The notes: generated by a model from the sequence alone, not told the origin. A stretch of 64,000 bases of DNA from Haemonchus contortus (GCA_000469685.2 LS997565.1:42678666-42742665), one strand, 5' to 3'; positions 10,288 through 23,032 are shown, counted from the stretch's first letter. Program-made: numbers and translations.

Positions 10288-13200
10288 ATGTTCCAAGATG
10301 TTTTAACTGAATTTTACCAGATCTTTTACATAGCAATACCGACTATCAGTCTCCTCGGGAATGCATTCATCGTGTACGTAACGGTGCGTCCAAGGTCAGT
10401 GAGCCCATCTGCACTTGAAGATGCTTTTTATAGTTTCCTTCTTTTCTTAGCAGTCTTCTGACATATACAGTAGCGCTCAAAAGCATTCGGCGAAATGCTT
10501 GTTTAGTTATGATTTTCAGTCATAACTCCTTTCCTACTGGATCTAATCGAGCGAAATTTCAATATGTGTAACATTGGTGTAGTGTGAATATTTACCACTA
10601 TTAACCTGCAATCTGATCATGTTCCAGATATCCAAAAAGGCTTGAACAAAAAATCAACTGGAAATACGAGTTATGGTCCTTCTAGGAGTCCTTTCCTTTT
10701 TGCCATGTCTTAATTGTACAAGCACTAATGTCGAACCCAGAAGAGAAGAAAATCGTACACAAGGTCGGAATAAGTGCAGACGTCACAAACTTACGTTCAG
10801 CAAGTCTACAAACGCCTCCCCATTGGCATGTTTATATGGATGTCTTGCAGCCAAGTAGTGTTAGACAGTGTAAATTATGCTTCAGCTGAACATATCAAAA
10901 TTTCATGTGATTTGCTCCACTGGGGAAAAAGTTACGGCAAGTTAAAGTTGGCCGAATACTTTTGAGCGCTACTGTATACACTGTAAGGCTTTTGTGCTTT
11001 TTTTTCATTCCAACTTCGATTCTTGTCTTTAAGATCCCTAAGGAGCTCGTGCAACATACTCATTGGGACAATGTCCGTTGGCAAACTTTTGCATATGCTC
11101 GGCCACTATGTCATGGTTGGATCTCATAAAATGTGAGTTGAGGTGACTTCATATTTAAATGCATACAATAAAATGGATGCCTTGGTGTTTCCAGCAAACT
11201 CATTTTTACAAGCTACATGATTAGCATGCTCACCTAAATCTGACGAGCTTTCCCTCCCCATTGATAGTTTAGTCATTCATGGGATTACTTGGGATTTTGG
11301 CTAATTGTAAAGCTCTGCCTGATAGATGTGAAGAAGCTGAAAAAAATTTGAAGTTCACAGGGCCTGGTACATATAACTCGTCATCATTAGTTTGTAATAG
11401 CAAACCTATTTTCAGGATTGACAACCATCTAATGAGACAAGACCTATGTGTCTATTGGCAACTGCTTCCAACAATGGGCATGTTGTTCTCCTCTATTTTG
11501 CTCGTCAATGTCGCTGTCGATCGACTGGCATCTACGCAGAAATTCTAGTACTGACTTTGACATTTTTTGAATTCTTGCCGGAAGAAACACAACAAGAGGT
11601 AAAGGACTCAAAGCCACACTAAAAGAAAAATACTCTCTGCTTGGTGCAATGGACACGAATTGCCTCTTCCCTGTGCGACTAACAATTATATTTGTAACTT
11701 GCCCAGCTTATCTGACCTTGCGTGGCCGGTTTTATGAGAACCATGAATGATATACTGTAAACCTTCCAGTTGGATCTATCAGGAGATTTGCAATGTCTAA
11801 CCTGGTAAGAGATGCTATTCTATGTCTAGTGTGCGCTCAAGCATGAGAGACCTGCATACTTTTCCGATTAATCTTGAACGTTTTGGGTCTACTTCGACTC
11901 CCAGCATTTCTCCCCTTTGTTTATGTATACATTACTCCTTATATCGATATTGTCTTAGTAATTCCTTCATCAACAATCATTATGTTTTCTACACCTCCGC
12001 TGATGTTGCTTTCGGACTGTCTATCTCTCTCAGCATGGAAGCATGGATACTTGTAAGCTGTACTTCAGAACTGTAAGTTCAAAGCTCAAAAAAGTTTGAT
12101 GTGTTCAATATTGTCGGATACACTTCTGCAAATATTTACGATAGGAAAATTATAAGTGAAAATAATATCGACTCATTCATAAGTTTGGCGATCTTTGGCA
12201 AAACTTTGGCCTCGGCTCCTCCTTTCCGTGTCGAAATATCCTGTCTTCTATGACCCCACCAAATTTGGTACCTCAGAACAGGAGATATAAATTCCCACCC
12301 GAACACCACACACACTGCCGACCCTTTCGGTGAGTGCCTCGCCCGCCATGAGCGGGGTCTGCTTAACTCGTGTTTGAAGGAGTTTATTCATTTCCCACTC
12401 TTTTCAACTTGACTGTGCAAAATTACTCGGATTGTGCTCAGCCTCCTACGCCCTCCTAATCCTGACTATTCTAGCCGCCTGTACTCTTATCGAATTTGAA
12501 CGCTCCGGCCTGGTTGACAATTTTGCGTGTACCTTGCCCCCTGTAAGCGGAGTTCAGTCCTGCACCCCCTTAGCATTCCCAATTCGCCTGTATTTCTATC
12601 AGGTTTGAACCTTTCAAGTCCACGGGAAAGGAGTTATGAATTTCCGGTCACACACGCATACATACAGACAAACCAACAAACGACACACTTAGCGCGTTAT
12701 GTATGGTAGAATGGTTTATCAGCACTCACACGTGCAACGCGATGAGATATCAGCATCAGACCGTTAAGCCGTAAGCTTTTTACTCGATGTAATTTGTTTT
12801 GATTTGATGTTTCATTAACTGCTAGAACGTTGTATGTGTGAATGCTGATAAGTTATGGCATATAAGCCATTAAGAAGACGAAGGCAAGCGAGATAGTGCA
12901 AGAAATGAGGAGCATGGTACCTGGAAAGCACAAGTACTGGTTCGAGTTTAGTACGGAGCTGAAGTTTTGCTCACAAATCGCCAACCTTGTGAAACTTTCT
13001 CATCGCCTGCTGCAGCGAAATAACAGCAGTTAAAAAACATCAGGCCGAATCTCGAATCAGTGTTCTGCCAGTACTTACCTCCTGATTCGCGATAGTCAGG
13101 CGCTCTTCCGATGTGAGCTATTTTTATTTCTTTGTAGGGGATAAAACCATTGCCATTGTTCAGAGTGGGTTTCGTTATAATGTAGGTTAAATATTATATT

Positions 13201-14621
13201 AATGGAGATGGACGTATTATAGGGATTGCATGATTAGGGTATCACAAGAAAAAAGAATCGGATTTTAGCATTTCAATTCATATATTTCTATATACTACAT
13301 TAGGTTACAGATTCGTGCTGTGTGTTATAACAGCACCATTTTATGGTATGATTTTCACAGCATTTGTCAACCTTATGACTACGATTAGCATTCTTATACC
13401 TGCTTGCTATGTGCTACTCATCTTTCTACTGAGGAAAAATCGAATACGTGTGTACCAGCTGAAGTTTTATTCCTCTTCATTTTATTGACTGTTTGACATA
13501 AATTCTTCGACCAATGACCAGCCATCATACATTATAGTAGTGTTGATAATGAATTCTCACCAAGAAATTAAGATCAAGACAGCTCGAGGCAAATCCACAG
13601 GTCACTTGTCATCATCAGCTTGACAACAGTTTTTGGTTGGTCCAGTCCCGCAGTGTTCCATGCCTTCGACATTATCCTCGAAATGGGTGTTGGCGAACTA
13701 AATGTCGCTTTACTTGCCGGAATCTTCGTGAATATTGCAAGTGCAGCAAACTTTTTTGTCTACTATTCTATAAGGTTAGCAGTTTGAGTAACTTTTTTCA
13801 TTGCAGCTGATCAGCTCCTAACTTACTTGGTCTTTAGACAGCGCCGAATTGTTGCTCACAAAATGCAAGCTCGTTTTTACTGCTAGGAATTTACTCTTGC
13901 TAGGGAGATCTCAGTGGGAATCACCATTGACACTTTTAAAAGCTTTTTGAAATTCTCGCTTCGCAGAAATTCGCCGCATGCCAGTGCGAGTATAGTTCGT
14001 GGTCACAACGATGTCTAGACACGTCTTAGTATCTTGCATCAGTCTCCAAAGGTGTGCAGTTGGAGTACCGATATTATGATGCACAAAAAATGTGCCATTT
14101 ACATGTACTCTGCCAGGAATCCATTACAACAAAGCAGCTCTAATAACACTGTGCTAAAAACTGCGGCGAAAACTACGCGCCAGATATAGAAGCTACTTAC
14201 AGCTACAGCCTCATGAGTTTGCTACCATTTTCTTCGATCTGAGTTGGAATGATGTTTATTCCCTCCCAAATCGTGAAAAACGTGTTATTCCGGCGATAGC
14301 GAGCTGATTACCAGTAACGTTCCCCTTCACTAGGTTCGGGGAATCAATCTCCGAGCAGTGCATATCCAGGGCAGCAGAGCCTTCCATCTTACACAATGAC
14401 ATAACTAGTCAACTAGTGTTGAGCTCGTATGAGATGATAAACACTTTTAGGTCTTCGCATAGAAACAACTACCAATTACCCATTCGGTACCAGTTTTTAC
14501 ATTTACTATTTTCAGCACTGTGCACCGTCGTGAATTCGACAAATATCTATTATTTGGATATTTGAAAAGAGCAATGAACTTCAAGCACAATTCGAGCTCC
14601 TGGGCTACATCACGTCATTGA
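10288..14621 (+). CDS. srsx-like chemoreceptor GPCR, gene B (298 aa, 7 exons)
   Basis: Intact paralog of gene A. Exons: 10288-10394, 11034-11132, 11416-11547, 11959-12072, 13311-13447, 13573-13774 and 14516-14621 (TGA). The joined frame is open. Key features: TM1 with LGNAFIVYVTVRP, exon 3 with CVYWQLLPTMGM and Asp-Arg-Leu, exon 5 with VLCVITAPFYGMI, exon 6 with ISLTTVFGW and NFFVYYSI, and a short basic tail. An in-frame ATG exists at 10219, but 10288 was chosen because TTTCAG ends one base before it and protein length then matches A, C and F. The exon 5 donor is unusual (C|GTGTGT). Intron 1 carries a MITE and intron 4 several repeats. AATAAA lies at 14668-14673. Confidence 0.9.
10468..10974. 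mobile_element. MITE with CAGTAGCGCTCAAAAG ends, copy 1 (intron 1 of gene B)
   Basis: The element is flanked by TA on both sides. Its inverted terminal repeats begin CAGTAGCGCTCAAAAG and continue to about 24 bp with one mismatch. The interior aligns with copy 2 at 29662-30187 (shared GTAACTCCTTTCCTACTGG or close variant, ATATTTACCACTATTAACC). No transposase is encoded. TA target and CAGT ends suggest Tc1/mariner mobilisation. Confidence 0.75.
12200..12710. repeat. Dispersed repeats in intron 4 of gene B
   Basis: Segments around 12255-12310 and 12580-12660 share a motif series (AA(G/A)TTTG, then ACAGGAG or AAGGAG, then TTATGAATTTCC or similar) with each other and with 47425-47480. Together with 12330-12400 they look like fragments of interspersed repeats. 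No coding sequence was found. Confidence 0.4.
12880..13030 (+). repeat. tRNA-derived SINE-like repeat, second family, copy 1
   Basis: It shares a core with 51358-51500: GGAAAGCACA, then a G-rich stretch, then GAAGTTTTG and AAATCGCCAAC(C/T)TTGTGA. GGTTCGAGTTT at about 12940 resembles a polymerase III B box, which supports a tRNA-derived origin. Copies are diverged. Confidence 0.45.
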
Positions 14622-14667
14622 CGAAGCATTCAATATTACCAGCTTTTTATTTACCCAAATATTCATG

Positions 14668-14673
14668 AATAAA
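14668..14673 (+). promoter_or_regulatory. AATAAA poly(A) signal of gene B
   Basis: Canonical AATAAA 47 nt after the gene B stop codon. Confidence 0.5.
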
Positions 14674-16194
14674 TCCATGCTTTAGTTTATTTCATAGCAA
14701 TTTTTGACAATTATAGTACAAGGCAGCATAGGGTTGATGTAACTCCTAATTTAATGAGATTTTAACTGAAGACACAGATGCAATGTTTGCGAATAATCGT
14801 TAATGTTGTTTCCACTACTGATTGTGAGTTGGAAATCAGCAGATAGTCTTTGTGGCTGCGATGTTACAAGACAATAGCTAAAAAGTTAGGCTATGCAAAG
14901 ATTCTCTCGATGAAAATCGTCGCGTACTTTACAAAATATGCACAATGTCTTGTCAACGCTAGTGGGATTAAGAAAAATGTTTCAAAGTCATATATGAATA
15001 TGATTCTTATGAACCATGAAGGCATAATGTACCAATAAATATGTCCAAACCGCTCTGGTGATCTTAAATACACTCTATGCATCAGATTATATGATTTAAC
15101 CTACTGGGCAACTAACACTAATGTTACCACACAGCCTAACATGAAGTTGTAAAAGGTTCTGTCTTCTTTTCGCAAAAAAGAGCAACGTGTAAAAACAGTC
15201 ACGATCAAGATCTTGCGTCACTGAGGGCGCCGGTCGGGAACTTCTTATTGTCAGGTGCGGTGCTACGCGGTATCCGAAACCGCGGGTTACTACCGGATTG
15301 TGAGCTCTTGCGCCCTCAAGTCACCTGCGCATCTCCTTAGGACTTCTCTTTGCGATCGTGCGACTCCAAGTTGCAGAAAATGGGAGCTGTCGGGGTGACA
15401 GCGTCGTAGCATTCATCGTTCCAACATCTTTCTGGCAGGCGATAGGGTGTTGAGTTTTAGAGTAACTGCGACGGCAATTCAACCAACTGTGATGAAGCGT
15501 ATAAAACGTGACACGGCGAGGAGAGGCCGAAGACGAACCGTCGAGCAAAGAGCGGCAAGTGTTGACAACACAAATACGTTCTACGACACAGGGCTAAAGT
15601 CAGCGTGGCAAGTTGATCCACAGCCGGGGCGCATCTTCACGAGAAGACGGTTCTGCGCATCAAAGGCTGCGGTGTTAATGCGATCACGCGATTAAATGAT
15701 GAAAACTACTGAGATCTGTTACGTTTTACAAGGTTGGCTAGTTATAGGCAGAACTTTGGCCCCAAACGAGACTCATACTCTTACTTGTGCCTTTCGGGCA
15801 CCGTGCTCTTTGTCCATTTCATATGTGCAAACTTGGCGTGAAGTTCGTGGGCGTCAGGACAGCCTTGTAAGAGTATGATACTTGTCACTTTTGAAGTGTT
15901 TTTGCATATGTGAAATAAAATGCTATTCGGTGCAGGTGTTGTGCTTCACTTGAATAAAAAAAAATAAAGTCAATCTTTGTAGAGGGCAACAGATCATTCA
16001 CTCACCCTCTTTCGTTTTTTTCAATCCCTCAGTATGAACACTACCTACCTGGGAATCCATACGTTAGTATCACCAATATCTCAGAAAGATCTATTCGTGT
16101 ACGTAATGGTTCTTTGTGAGATATTGGTGCCACCAACATGATTTATAGAAATGATATGACATAATTCGTTCACTAAAGAAATCCTCACTTGCAG
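14674..16194. other. Intergenic B-C, left part
   Basis: No gene recognised. A GC-rich stretch at 15230-15690 differs from the AT-rich surroundings and may be a transposon fragment. The stretch 15766-15880 begins and ends with inverted copies (CATACTCTTAC / GTAAGAGTATG), so it could be a small hairpin element. Confidence 0.4.
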
Positions 16195-16340
16195 AATTGT
16201 AAGCCTTGAAAGCCATCTAATGAGTCAAACTTCTACTTCTTCAATAAAGTGTTCCCAGGAATCAGCATTTACTCTACTTTTGTAACTACCTTTCGGACTT
16301 CTTAACGATGCTGCCGATGATTTATTTTTGGGCAGAAGCT
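16195..16340 (+). pseudogene. Relic of srsx exon 3
   Basis: Behind an intact-looking acceptor (TTGCAG) the sequence still reads SHLMSQ, then later LLNDAAD, corresponding to the exon 3 landmarks NHLMRQ and LLN(V/A)A(V/A)D of the intact genes. Small indels and a lost CVYW motif show it is dead. A stretch at 16100-16115 (GTGTACGTAATGG) resembles the end of exon 1. No other exons of this copy are clear. Confidence 0.5.
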
Positions 16341-16914
16341 TCAGAATCAACGTGAAGGTCTTCATGCTGTAACTAAAGATGTTAAATGATGTTTACCGAG
16401 TGCCTATGGAAAAAGGAGACTTTTCCTCTAATAACGTGGTCTAAGAGAAAGCTTATCACAGAGCATTTGGTGACGAGTACTCTTCATTGGAATGCTCAAA
16501 AAACAAATTTTTCTTACCTCACTACGGGCTCTACTTTTACGCTTGACGATTTGAAGCACTGCAGGAGAACACCCCAAATAACCGTTGCTCACATTCCGAA
16601 CAATTTGTAAATTTGTAAACATAAAAGCTTCTACGAATTCTTTCTACCTAGGAATGTTGGAAAGAAGCAGTCATACTGTGAAACATAGAGTGAAAATGAC
16701 CATTCAACCGTTTCTGGCTTAGTTCTATTGGTCTACTGGCTGTCTTTAATTTATTGTATAACGGTATGAAAGCACTAATGTATAGACAGACAAGTGCTTC
16801 ACTCGTGCAGAACGCCACTCCTTCGCTTCACCATCAATTATGGAACTGGGCAATAATGTTAGTTAATCAGAGTTTGATTTCAAGCCTTTACTTAGGTATA
16901 AGTGAATCCAAGAG

Positions 16915-17877
16915 GGAACGAGGTCCTTTCGTATCGCCTTTCTTAATAACACCCCGAAACCTTTTTCACTTCAGAACAATATAGTTTCAGGCAAATGAAA
17001 GTTCCTAAAATTTCAGGCAAATGAAAGTTCCGAGAGGTTCGAGATGACTTCGCTTCAAAATAATCTGACGTTGTGGATGTTCGCCCACTTTTAAACTTTA
17101 AACTAACAAATCATCGTCACCAGAACCCCATAAGGAAGTCGAGCGAATGGCTTGTGAATGATTTGCAGCTCCTCGCCTCAGAACACCAGAATTTTCATTA
17201 ACAAATCGAGCAAACGGCTTGTAATTCCTAGCCTGAGAAGGTCAGAAGTCAGGTGTTCGCTTTTTGAGGGGCGATCCTTATTTTCCTAGTTAGCCATAAA
17301 CAGGTGAACCAGCTTGTAGATTGCTTTATTGCTGAATTTATCTTTTTCTTATATGTGCAGATTGCGATGGATGACCCGTGAACTTCTAATCAAAATATTT
17401 CTCCATTCTTATGGTGAATTCGCATCACTTTTTGACTGCTGGTTAAGTTATAACTGGCTACTGCACCCTTTAGACAATTGGGAAATGTGAACAACTCTTT
17501 CCCATATAAGATATGAAATTCTCTAAAAGGCGTAGTCGAGTTCTCGAGACGTCTTTCACAAAGAAAAACAGTAAGAACTACAGGAAAAAACTTGTTTTGC
17601 TTATCTCCACGCTAATTGCTCGTTAGGGCCGTAATCACAAACATCGCACAAAAAACTAGCCATTTCATCCTGAAATAATTCGGTATATTATTCCTTCTGC
17701 TCCACTTTCTTTTTCTAATTCAAGTGAAGCCTGAACGCCTTCAACTCCTATAATTATATTATTTGCAAAGATCACTACATTCCTTGCTTTTGAAAGTTTT
17801 TCGTGCTTTTCTTGAAAAGGACATTAACAATGAAAAAAAGAGCACATTTAGCAGAGCAGCATTCCATTTATTACAGA
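16915..17877. repeat. 5' flanking duplication block of gene C
   Basis: The part 16915-17250 aligns with 30838-31100, and 17350-17877 aligns with 34260-34737 and 63150-63642, the flanks of genes F and H. It is non-coding flanking DNA carried along in the receptor duplications and may contain the promoter. Within it GGCAAATGAAAGTTCC occurs twice, about 36 bp apart (16990 and 17020). Confidence 0.55.
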
Positions 17878-20800
17878 ATGCATGCCAATATCCTACCTGA
17901 TTTTTACCGGTATTATTATATCGTTATACCGACTATAAGTTTAATTGGAAACTCGGCAATTGTGTACGTAACAGTACGCTCAAAGTGGGTAACAGTGAGA
18001 AAATTATAGAGAACACTTTTCATCATTCCTTTTAATCTGAAAATTCTGCAGTAGTTGCTGAAACGAGTTTTATTCTTCAAGATTTCTGCGAAATCCGTGC
18101 AACATACTGATTGGTCTCATATCATTGGGTGAACTTTCTCATATGCTTGCACACTACGTCATGATTGGATTTTATAACAAGTAAGCCTGTGCTATTTCTT
18201 GACGAAATATGCCTTTCACGTCCATCGATCAAATCCTCGCATAAAAGTACATGTAAAGAAGGCGGTAGGGAAGATAAGAAAATAAATAGATAATCAACAA
18301 TAGGCAAGTAATTGAGTGGATATTCAGAACCTTGTGACATTTTGAAGATATTTGTCTTTGAAAGCTGTAAAATGGTCGACAGCTGCTCATTCGAAGTACT
18401 AGGAGAACAATTCCCGCGTGACTAAAGCGCAAGTCTTATGTATTAACGCAACTTTTTGATTTTGGTAGTGCTAGTGCTCACGAATGAGTCCTCAGGGTAC
18501 AGGGAACGTATGTGAGGCTCATTTCTGAATGCACTGCTTCGGCTTTTTGCACTTGTAAGAAAAAAAGCGTGGGTTAAATGGGTGCTATAGGAGCCAAAGT
18601 TTCAAAGTGCATAGCATGAACTCAAGCAAAACTATAGGATACTTGCATCGTAAAAATGTTCGAGAGCTCAGTGCGTCATTGTACCTCACGATCACTGTTG
18701 TTCAAAGCCAGAACCTTTGGCTTTAGATTACTCAAGAAGATTTTCATAGTTGAGCAAATACTGATATTCACAGTAGCTTTCTTATTTTTAGCACTCAGAA
18801 TCATCTAATGAGGCAGGACTTCTGTGTTTACTGGCAGATACTTCCAACAATGGGAATGTTTTTCTCCTCTATACTGCTTCTCAATGCTGCTGTCGACCGA
18901 GTAATATCCACACAGAAACTATAGTAAGGAGATAAGACTTTTGTAAATTTGTACTACGTAGTGAACGGAATAAATCGTTCTTAGGAATATGAGATCGCAT
19001 ACATAGTTCCGCCAGGGGAATAGGAAACACTTTCAGCATTTCTCTGATCAAAAGACGGTATACTCTCTATATTTCCATCCATATCGCTATTGGATTAGTT
19101 TTTGCTTTCATAATGGAGACATGGATATTCTTCCGTCGCACTTCAGAGATGTAAGTTTGAAGCGAAAGGAAATTGAAAAAAAGCGTTCATTCAGGAAGCA
19201 TTATAAAAGTCACGGAAATTGGTGCTGAATGAAGAAGCCCTTGAAAATTTTGAGTCTGGTGTGGGTGGGGTATAGGGAAAGATGAAAAGAGCACGTGTGA
19301 ATTCAGCAAAGCTCCTCACGCGAAGGAGTAACTTGCAACGAAAGGGACGGTGCAAGCCAATATACCTTATTCAGGACAGCCCAGACGCCGAGAAAAACGA
19401 GCAAATGTTAGGGATGGATCAACTGGGAAACCGACGAGAAAAACCGACGAAAAGGCCATCTCTGGCCCGCGGAAAATCCGAAAGCGAGCTTTGTTCCGTA
19501 CAACCACCACATTTTGGAAGCTAGATCCCAGAGAAGTTGGGGTCAGACCAGAAATCTGTTCGGTGCATTTTTTGTTGCGATAGTAGCGTAACCCAACTGG
19601 CACCTCAATAATAATACACAACTGATCAGGATAGAAGTCGAGAATTAAGAGGAATTAAGTGAGTGCATCTACAAGAACAAAGATATTCCTTACTTGGTGC
19701 GTGCTCTTAAGAACTAATGTGAGCTTATAGATATGTGGTGTGCCTTTTAACCTCACCAATTTATGGTATAATTCATACCGTCTTTATCTGCATTATGGCT
19801 GTAATCAACGTTCTTACACTCCTCTGCTATGTAGTGCTAATATTTTTGTTGAGCAGAGCTCATTTGAGTAAGTATTCCGATAAGATTCTATGCATAGTTC
19901 ATTTACCAGTTGCTCAATAGTTTCATGGAGGTAAAGTCCACAAAAAATGTAAAAATCTTGGTTTCCTAGCTGTTTTTCTGGTTGAGTTTGATCACACAGA
20001 AAGTTAAGGTCAAGAGAATTCGAAGCAAGTTCATCGTTCACTTCTTATCATAACCCTAACAACAGTGTTTGGTTGGTTTGGTGAAATGGTGGTTGGTATC
20101 GCCAATGTTGTTTTCAGTCTAAAAACTGAAAAATTGCACAACGACCTATTCGCTGAACTTTTTGTGAATTTTGCCTGCGCGACGAATTTTTTCGTCTATT
20201 ATTTCATCAGGTTGGTCATTCTTATTCACTGTTTCAGGTTTGATTTTGCAAACTACTTTTACGGAGTTTCGCTCTTTTGGAAACCTTCGTCATGCGAATC
20301 ACAAAAACGCTAAGAATCTTATGGGCATAGCGCTCCTATAAAAAATCTGATCTAAAAAGCGATAACAGACAGGGTGTGCCAAAATCACTTGCTCAAATAT
20401 CCACCGCTGTAAAATCGGTTGAACGATAGATTGAGGGCTAACTTTTCTACAACACTTTATTTATATTGAGCCATTACACATACTCAATTCAAACCCCGAA
20501 ACTCTCTCCACAGGCTCGGTTACGGCCCTCAGACGTAAGGGGAAGGAGTCCACTGTAGCGCGAAGGTACTCCAAAGTTATTTCTTCCCATACTCTGAGCA
20601 GATCCCTCTTCAATGAATCAATTGAGTGGTGTTGCTTAGTGCAGGCCTTGCTCTCCAATAACGACTATACGGAATAATCCATTGGATCCAGATCAAGGCT
20701 ATTAGAGGACCATTCCTGAGCGTTGATAAATCCTGGGAGGGTGATTCGGCACCATCCTCGCTCTATGAGCCGGTGCTGAATCTTGCTGGAACAGGAACGG

Positions 20801-21908
20801 TCTACAGCGGAAGTGATATTTTGTCCGTGGAAGCAAGACGTTTTTAGCACGCTCTTCAAATAGACTTCCGTCTCGATTTTAACATCGCTGTCGATGAAAA
20901 CTAGCGGAGAGTTCACCTCGTAGGTGATCGCTGTCCAAACCATGATTTTTTCTGCATATCCAGAGCGTCCATAGATTCTTCTCCTCTTGTTAGCCTCTTT
21001 AGCTGTCGAACAAAACACTCGACCGATTTGACGGTTGAAGGTCGACTCCAACGTGAACAGCTTCTCATTGAAGAAGGCAATGTCTCGGTGGCGCGCCGAC
21101 GCGAACCGTTGGAGGAGCATCTTGCACATCTAGATCCGGTTTTTCTTCATGGATGCAGTTAGAAGGTGCACCTTTCAGCATTGATAAGATGTCAATCCCA
21201 GCTCCTCTTCAAACAGAACGGCCGGAATTATGGCTTATTCCCAGCTTTTTTGCAATCTTCCTCATGGATCTCTTCGGATTGCGTCGCAATATCCCGTACA
21301 ACTTTAACATTTCTAGTGAATGTTGCAGTTGTTTTTCTTCCCCTTCCTCGGTGGTCTTCTGTAGTATCGAGCTCCTCGAATCGTTTGATGGTGGTGTCCA
21401 CAGTTCTTCTGCTGACTGATAAAACTTTTGCGATGGTTTTGGAACAGCGAACCATCTTTTGTAACTGAATGATAGCGGGTCTGAGAGGATTAGGTCCAAC
21501 CATTTTGGAAGGAGTAAGAGCTGAAGTTTGAAGCTTGTGCTAAGAATCAAGGAAGAAGTGCTTAACATTTTCGCGGCTAATCGAGACATCATCGCTGTAT
21601 TAAATCAATAGGTCAATATCAACTCTGCAACTTCGAGCAAGTAATTTTGGCGCACCCTCTATTATGAGAATAATGCTTTGACGTGAATAATAAGTGGATT
21701 ATGTTTTGCAGATGATTCAAATGAAGATATCTTCTGATCACTTTCCTTGAGCTCACGAAAATGATATAGTTACCCACACACGGCTTTTTTTAGTACGACG
21801 TATCGTCGTGCCTTCGACGAGTACCTCTTCATTGGATTCTTCAAAAGAGCACTAGCTTTCGAACGCTATTCTACCAGCCACGCATGGGCTTCAACCCGTC
21901 GAATCTGA
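17878..21908 (+). CDS. srsx-like chemoreceptor GPCR, gene C (301 aa, 7 exons)
   Basis: Intact paralog. Exons: 17878-17984, 18082-18180, 18792-18923, 19037-19150, 19731-19867, 20009-20210 and 21794-21908 (TGA). The joined frame is open. TM1 has LIGNSAIVYVTVRS, exon 3 has CVYWQILPTMGMFFSS and Asp-Arg-Val instead of Asp-Arg-Leu, exon 4 ends TSEM, exon 6 has ITLTTVFGW and NFFVYY. The exon 1 donor is AA|GTGGGT. ATTACAG precedes the start codon by one base. Intron 6 holds a complete-length Tc1/mariner fossil on the opposite strand (20370-21659), and the matching intron of gene F lacks it. Exon 7 and the following 90 bp are nearly identical to gene F. A possible distant AATAAA lies at 22331-22336. 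Confidence 0.9.
19282..19600. other. Unidentified GC-richer insert in intron 4 of gene C
   Basis: Two overlapping + strand frames of about 80 codons, rich in Arg, Lys and Glu. One ends ICSVHF, which recalls the last part of a THAP domain, but the zinc-binding C2CH pattern is not complete, so I do not assign a function. It is probably a transposon fragment. Confidence 0.25.
20370..21659 (-). mobile_element. Tc1/mariner-type transposon fossil in intron 6 of gene C
   Basis: The inverted ends read CAGGGTGTGCCAAAATCACT at the left and GAGGGTGCGCCAAAATTACT at the right, with TA adjacent on the right. Minus-strand frames between 21592 and 20461 carry degraded transposase: a helix-turn-helix segment (SVSRRTVDTTIKRFEEL, 21503-21228), an MVWTAIT segment, and the C-terminal catalytic area EWSSNSLDLDPMDYSV followed by W. 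The expected first acidic catalytic residue (usual FTDEK context) reads FTLES. Several frameshifts separate the pieces, so it is inactive. The paralogous intron of gene F is an empty site. Confidence 0.8.
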
Positions 21909-23032
21909 AGCACTCTAGCAGAGCACCGTCTGCACTATCGTTACCTACAGTTGAAACTCTGAAGATGTATTTCGAATCGTTTTGGGCATTGGCAAGAATC
22001 TTGAAGAGAGGCAGTTGTAATGTGAAATATTGTAGTAAGAAATTGTTCGTAACAGTTACTCGCCAGGCTACCTCTTCTGATCTCCTTCGCTGTCCTTATT
22101 TTGTTGCGATTGATATCAAAGTGGTGAAGAATATACGTACATACATACATATATGCATGTGTTACTATCAAATAGAAAAACCCGCTGCGTCGCCCCATCA
22201 GTTGGATCCTCGCGATGTTATCATTTGATTCATATAGAATACGAAAAGAATCCGGAACACTTCTGCGCTGAATGCTGTAGTTCTTTTGATTGGCGATATA
22301 TTATATATATATATTATTCATTCGTGTGTAAATAAATTTTCTGGATAATTTGGTATCATTTGTAACCCCGAAAAAACTTTTTTGTCGGCGATTTGTCCTT
22401 TGGTCGGAAGAAACTTTGTGGTTTTTGCTATTATGAAACAGTTGTGGTTTTTGCTATTATGCAATTCAAAAATGAAAATTGTCCGGAACTCTTGGAACTT
22501 CCATAAAGTCTGATTTCACAATGGGAAAGGTGTAGAGAAAAAAGAATGTGGCATGGAGTTAGCCACCTCAACCACCAATCTTTCACGGATCTGGTCTTTT
22601 TTAGAACGACTTGCTGCTTAGATTTTTGTGATTTAGGTGCTAAAGCCTTTTGCGATGTTGTGCGTCCTCAACCTAGCTTCAAGGAAACTGCTAACGAACT
22701 CCTATCCTAGAACTGAGGATTTTTAAAGCGCAAAATTCTCCGATTAAAAGATATGGAACACGTACAACAAGCGAGAGTCTTGCTGAGCAACTTTAGACTA
22801 CAGAGTATAAACGTTGTTGGTAGCGGTTCCGCAAACAATTCATTACTTCAGTGGAAAGGAGTGATGGTTAAACCTGATTTTTCAAGAGGTCACTAATGAT
22901 TGTAAAAAGCTACATGGAGATGGGTTCCTTATTGTGCATGACGCTCAAACATTTCTTTTTTTAGTAGAAAATGTGGGTATCGTTTATTTTTCCTATTTTT
23001 CTATACTGTTAATAAATCACATTCGATTGGAG
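21909..23032. other. Intergenic C-D
   Basis: The first ~150 bp is nearly identical to the 3' flank of gene F. The part 22155-22225 is a dispersed repeat also at 1314-1385. A short TA microsatellite is at 22296-22312. No exon 1 to 4 for pseudogene D was found here. Confidence 0.5.

Noticed and set aside
19282..19583. THAP-like zinc finger in intron 4 of C
   Set aside because: Only an ICSVHF-like end is seen; the other zinc ligands and the spacing of the domain are not present.
21153..21468. Open frames on the + strand inside the transposon in intron 6 of C
   Set aside because: They are antisense to the recognisable transposase pieces on the minus strand.
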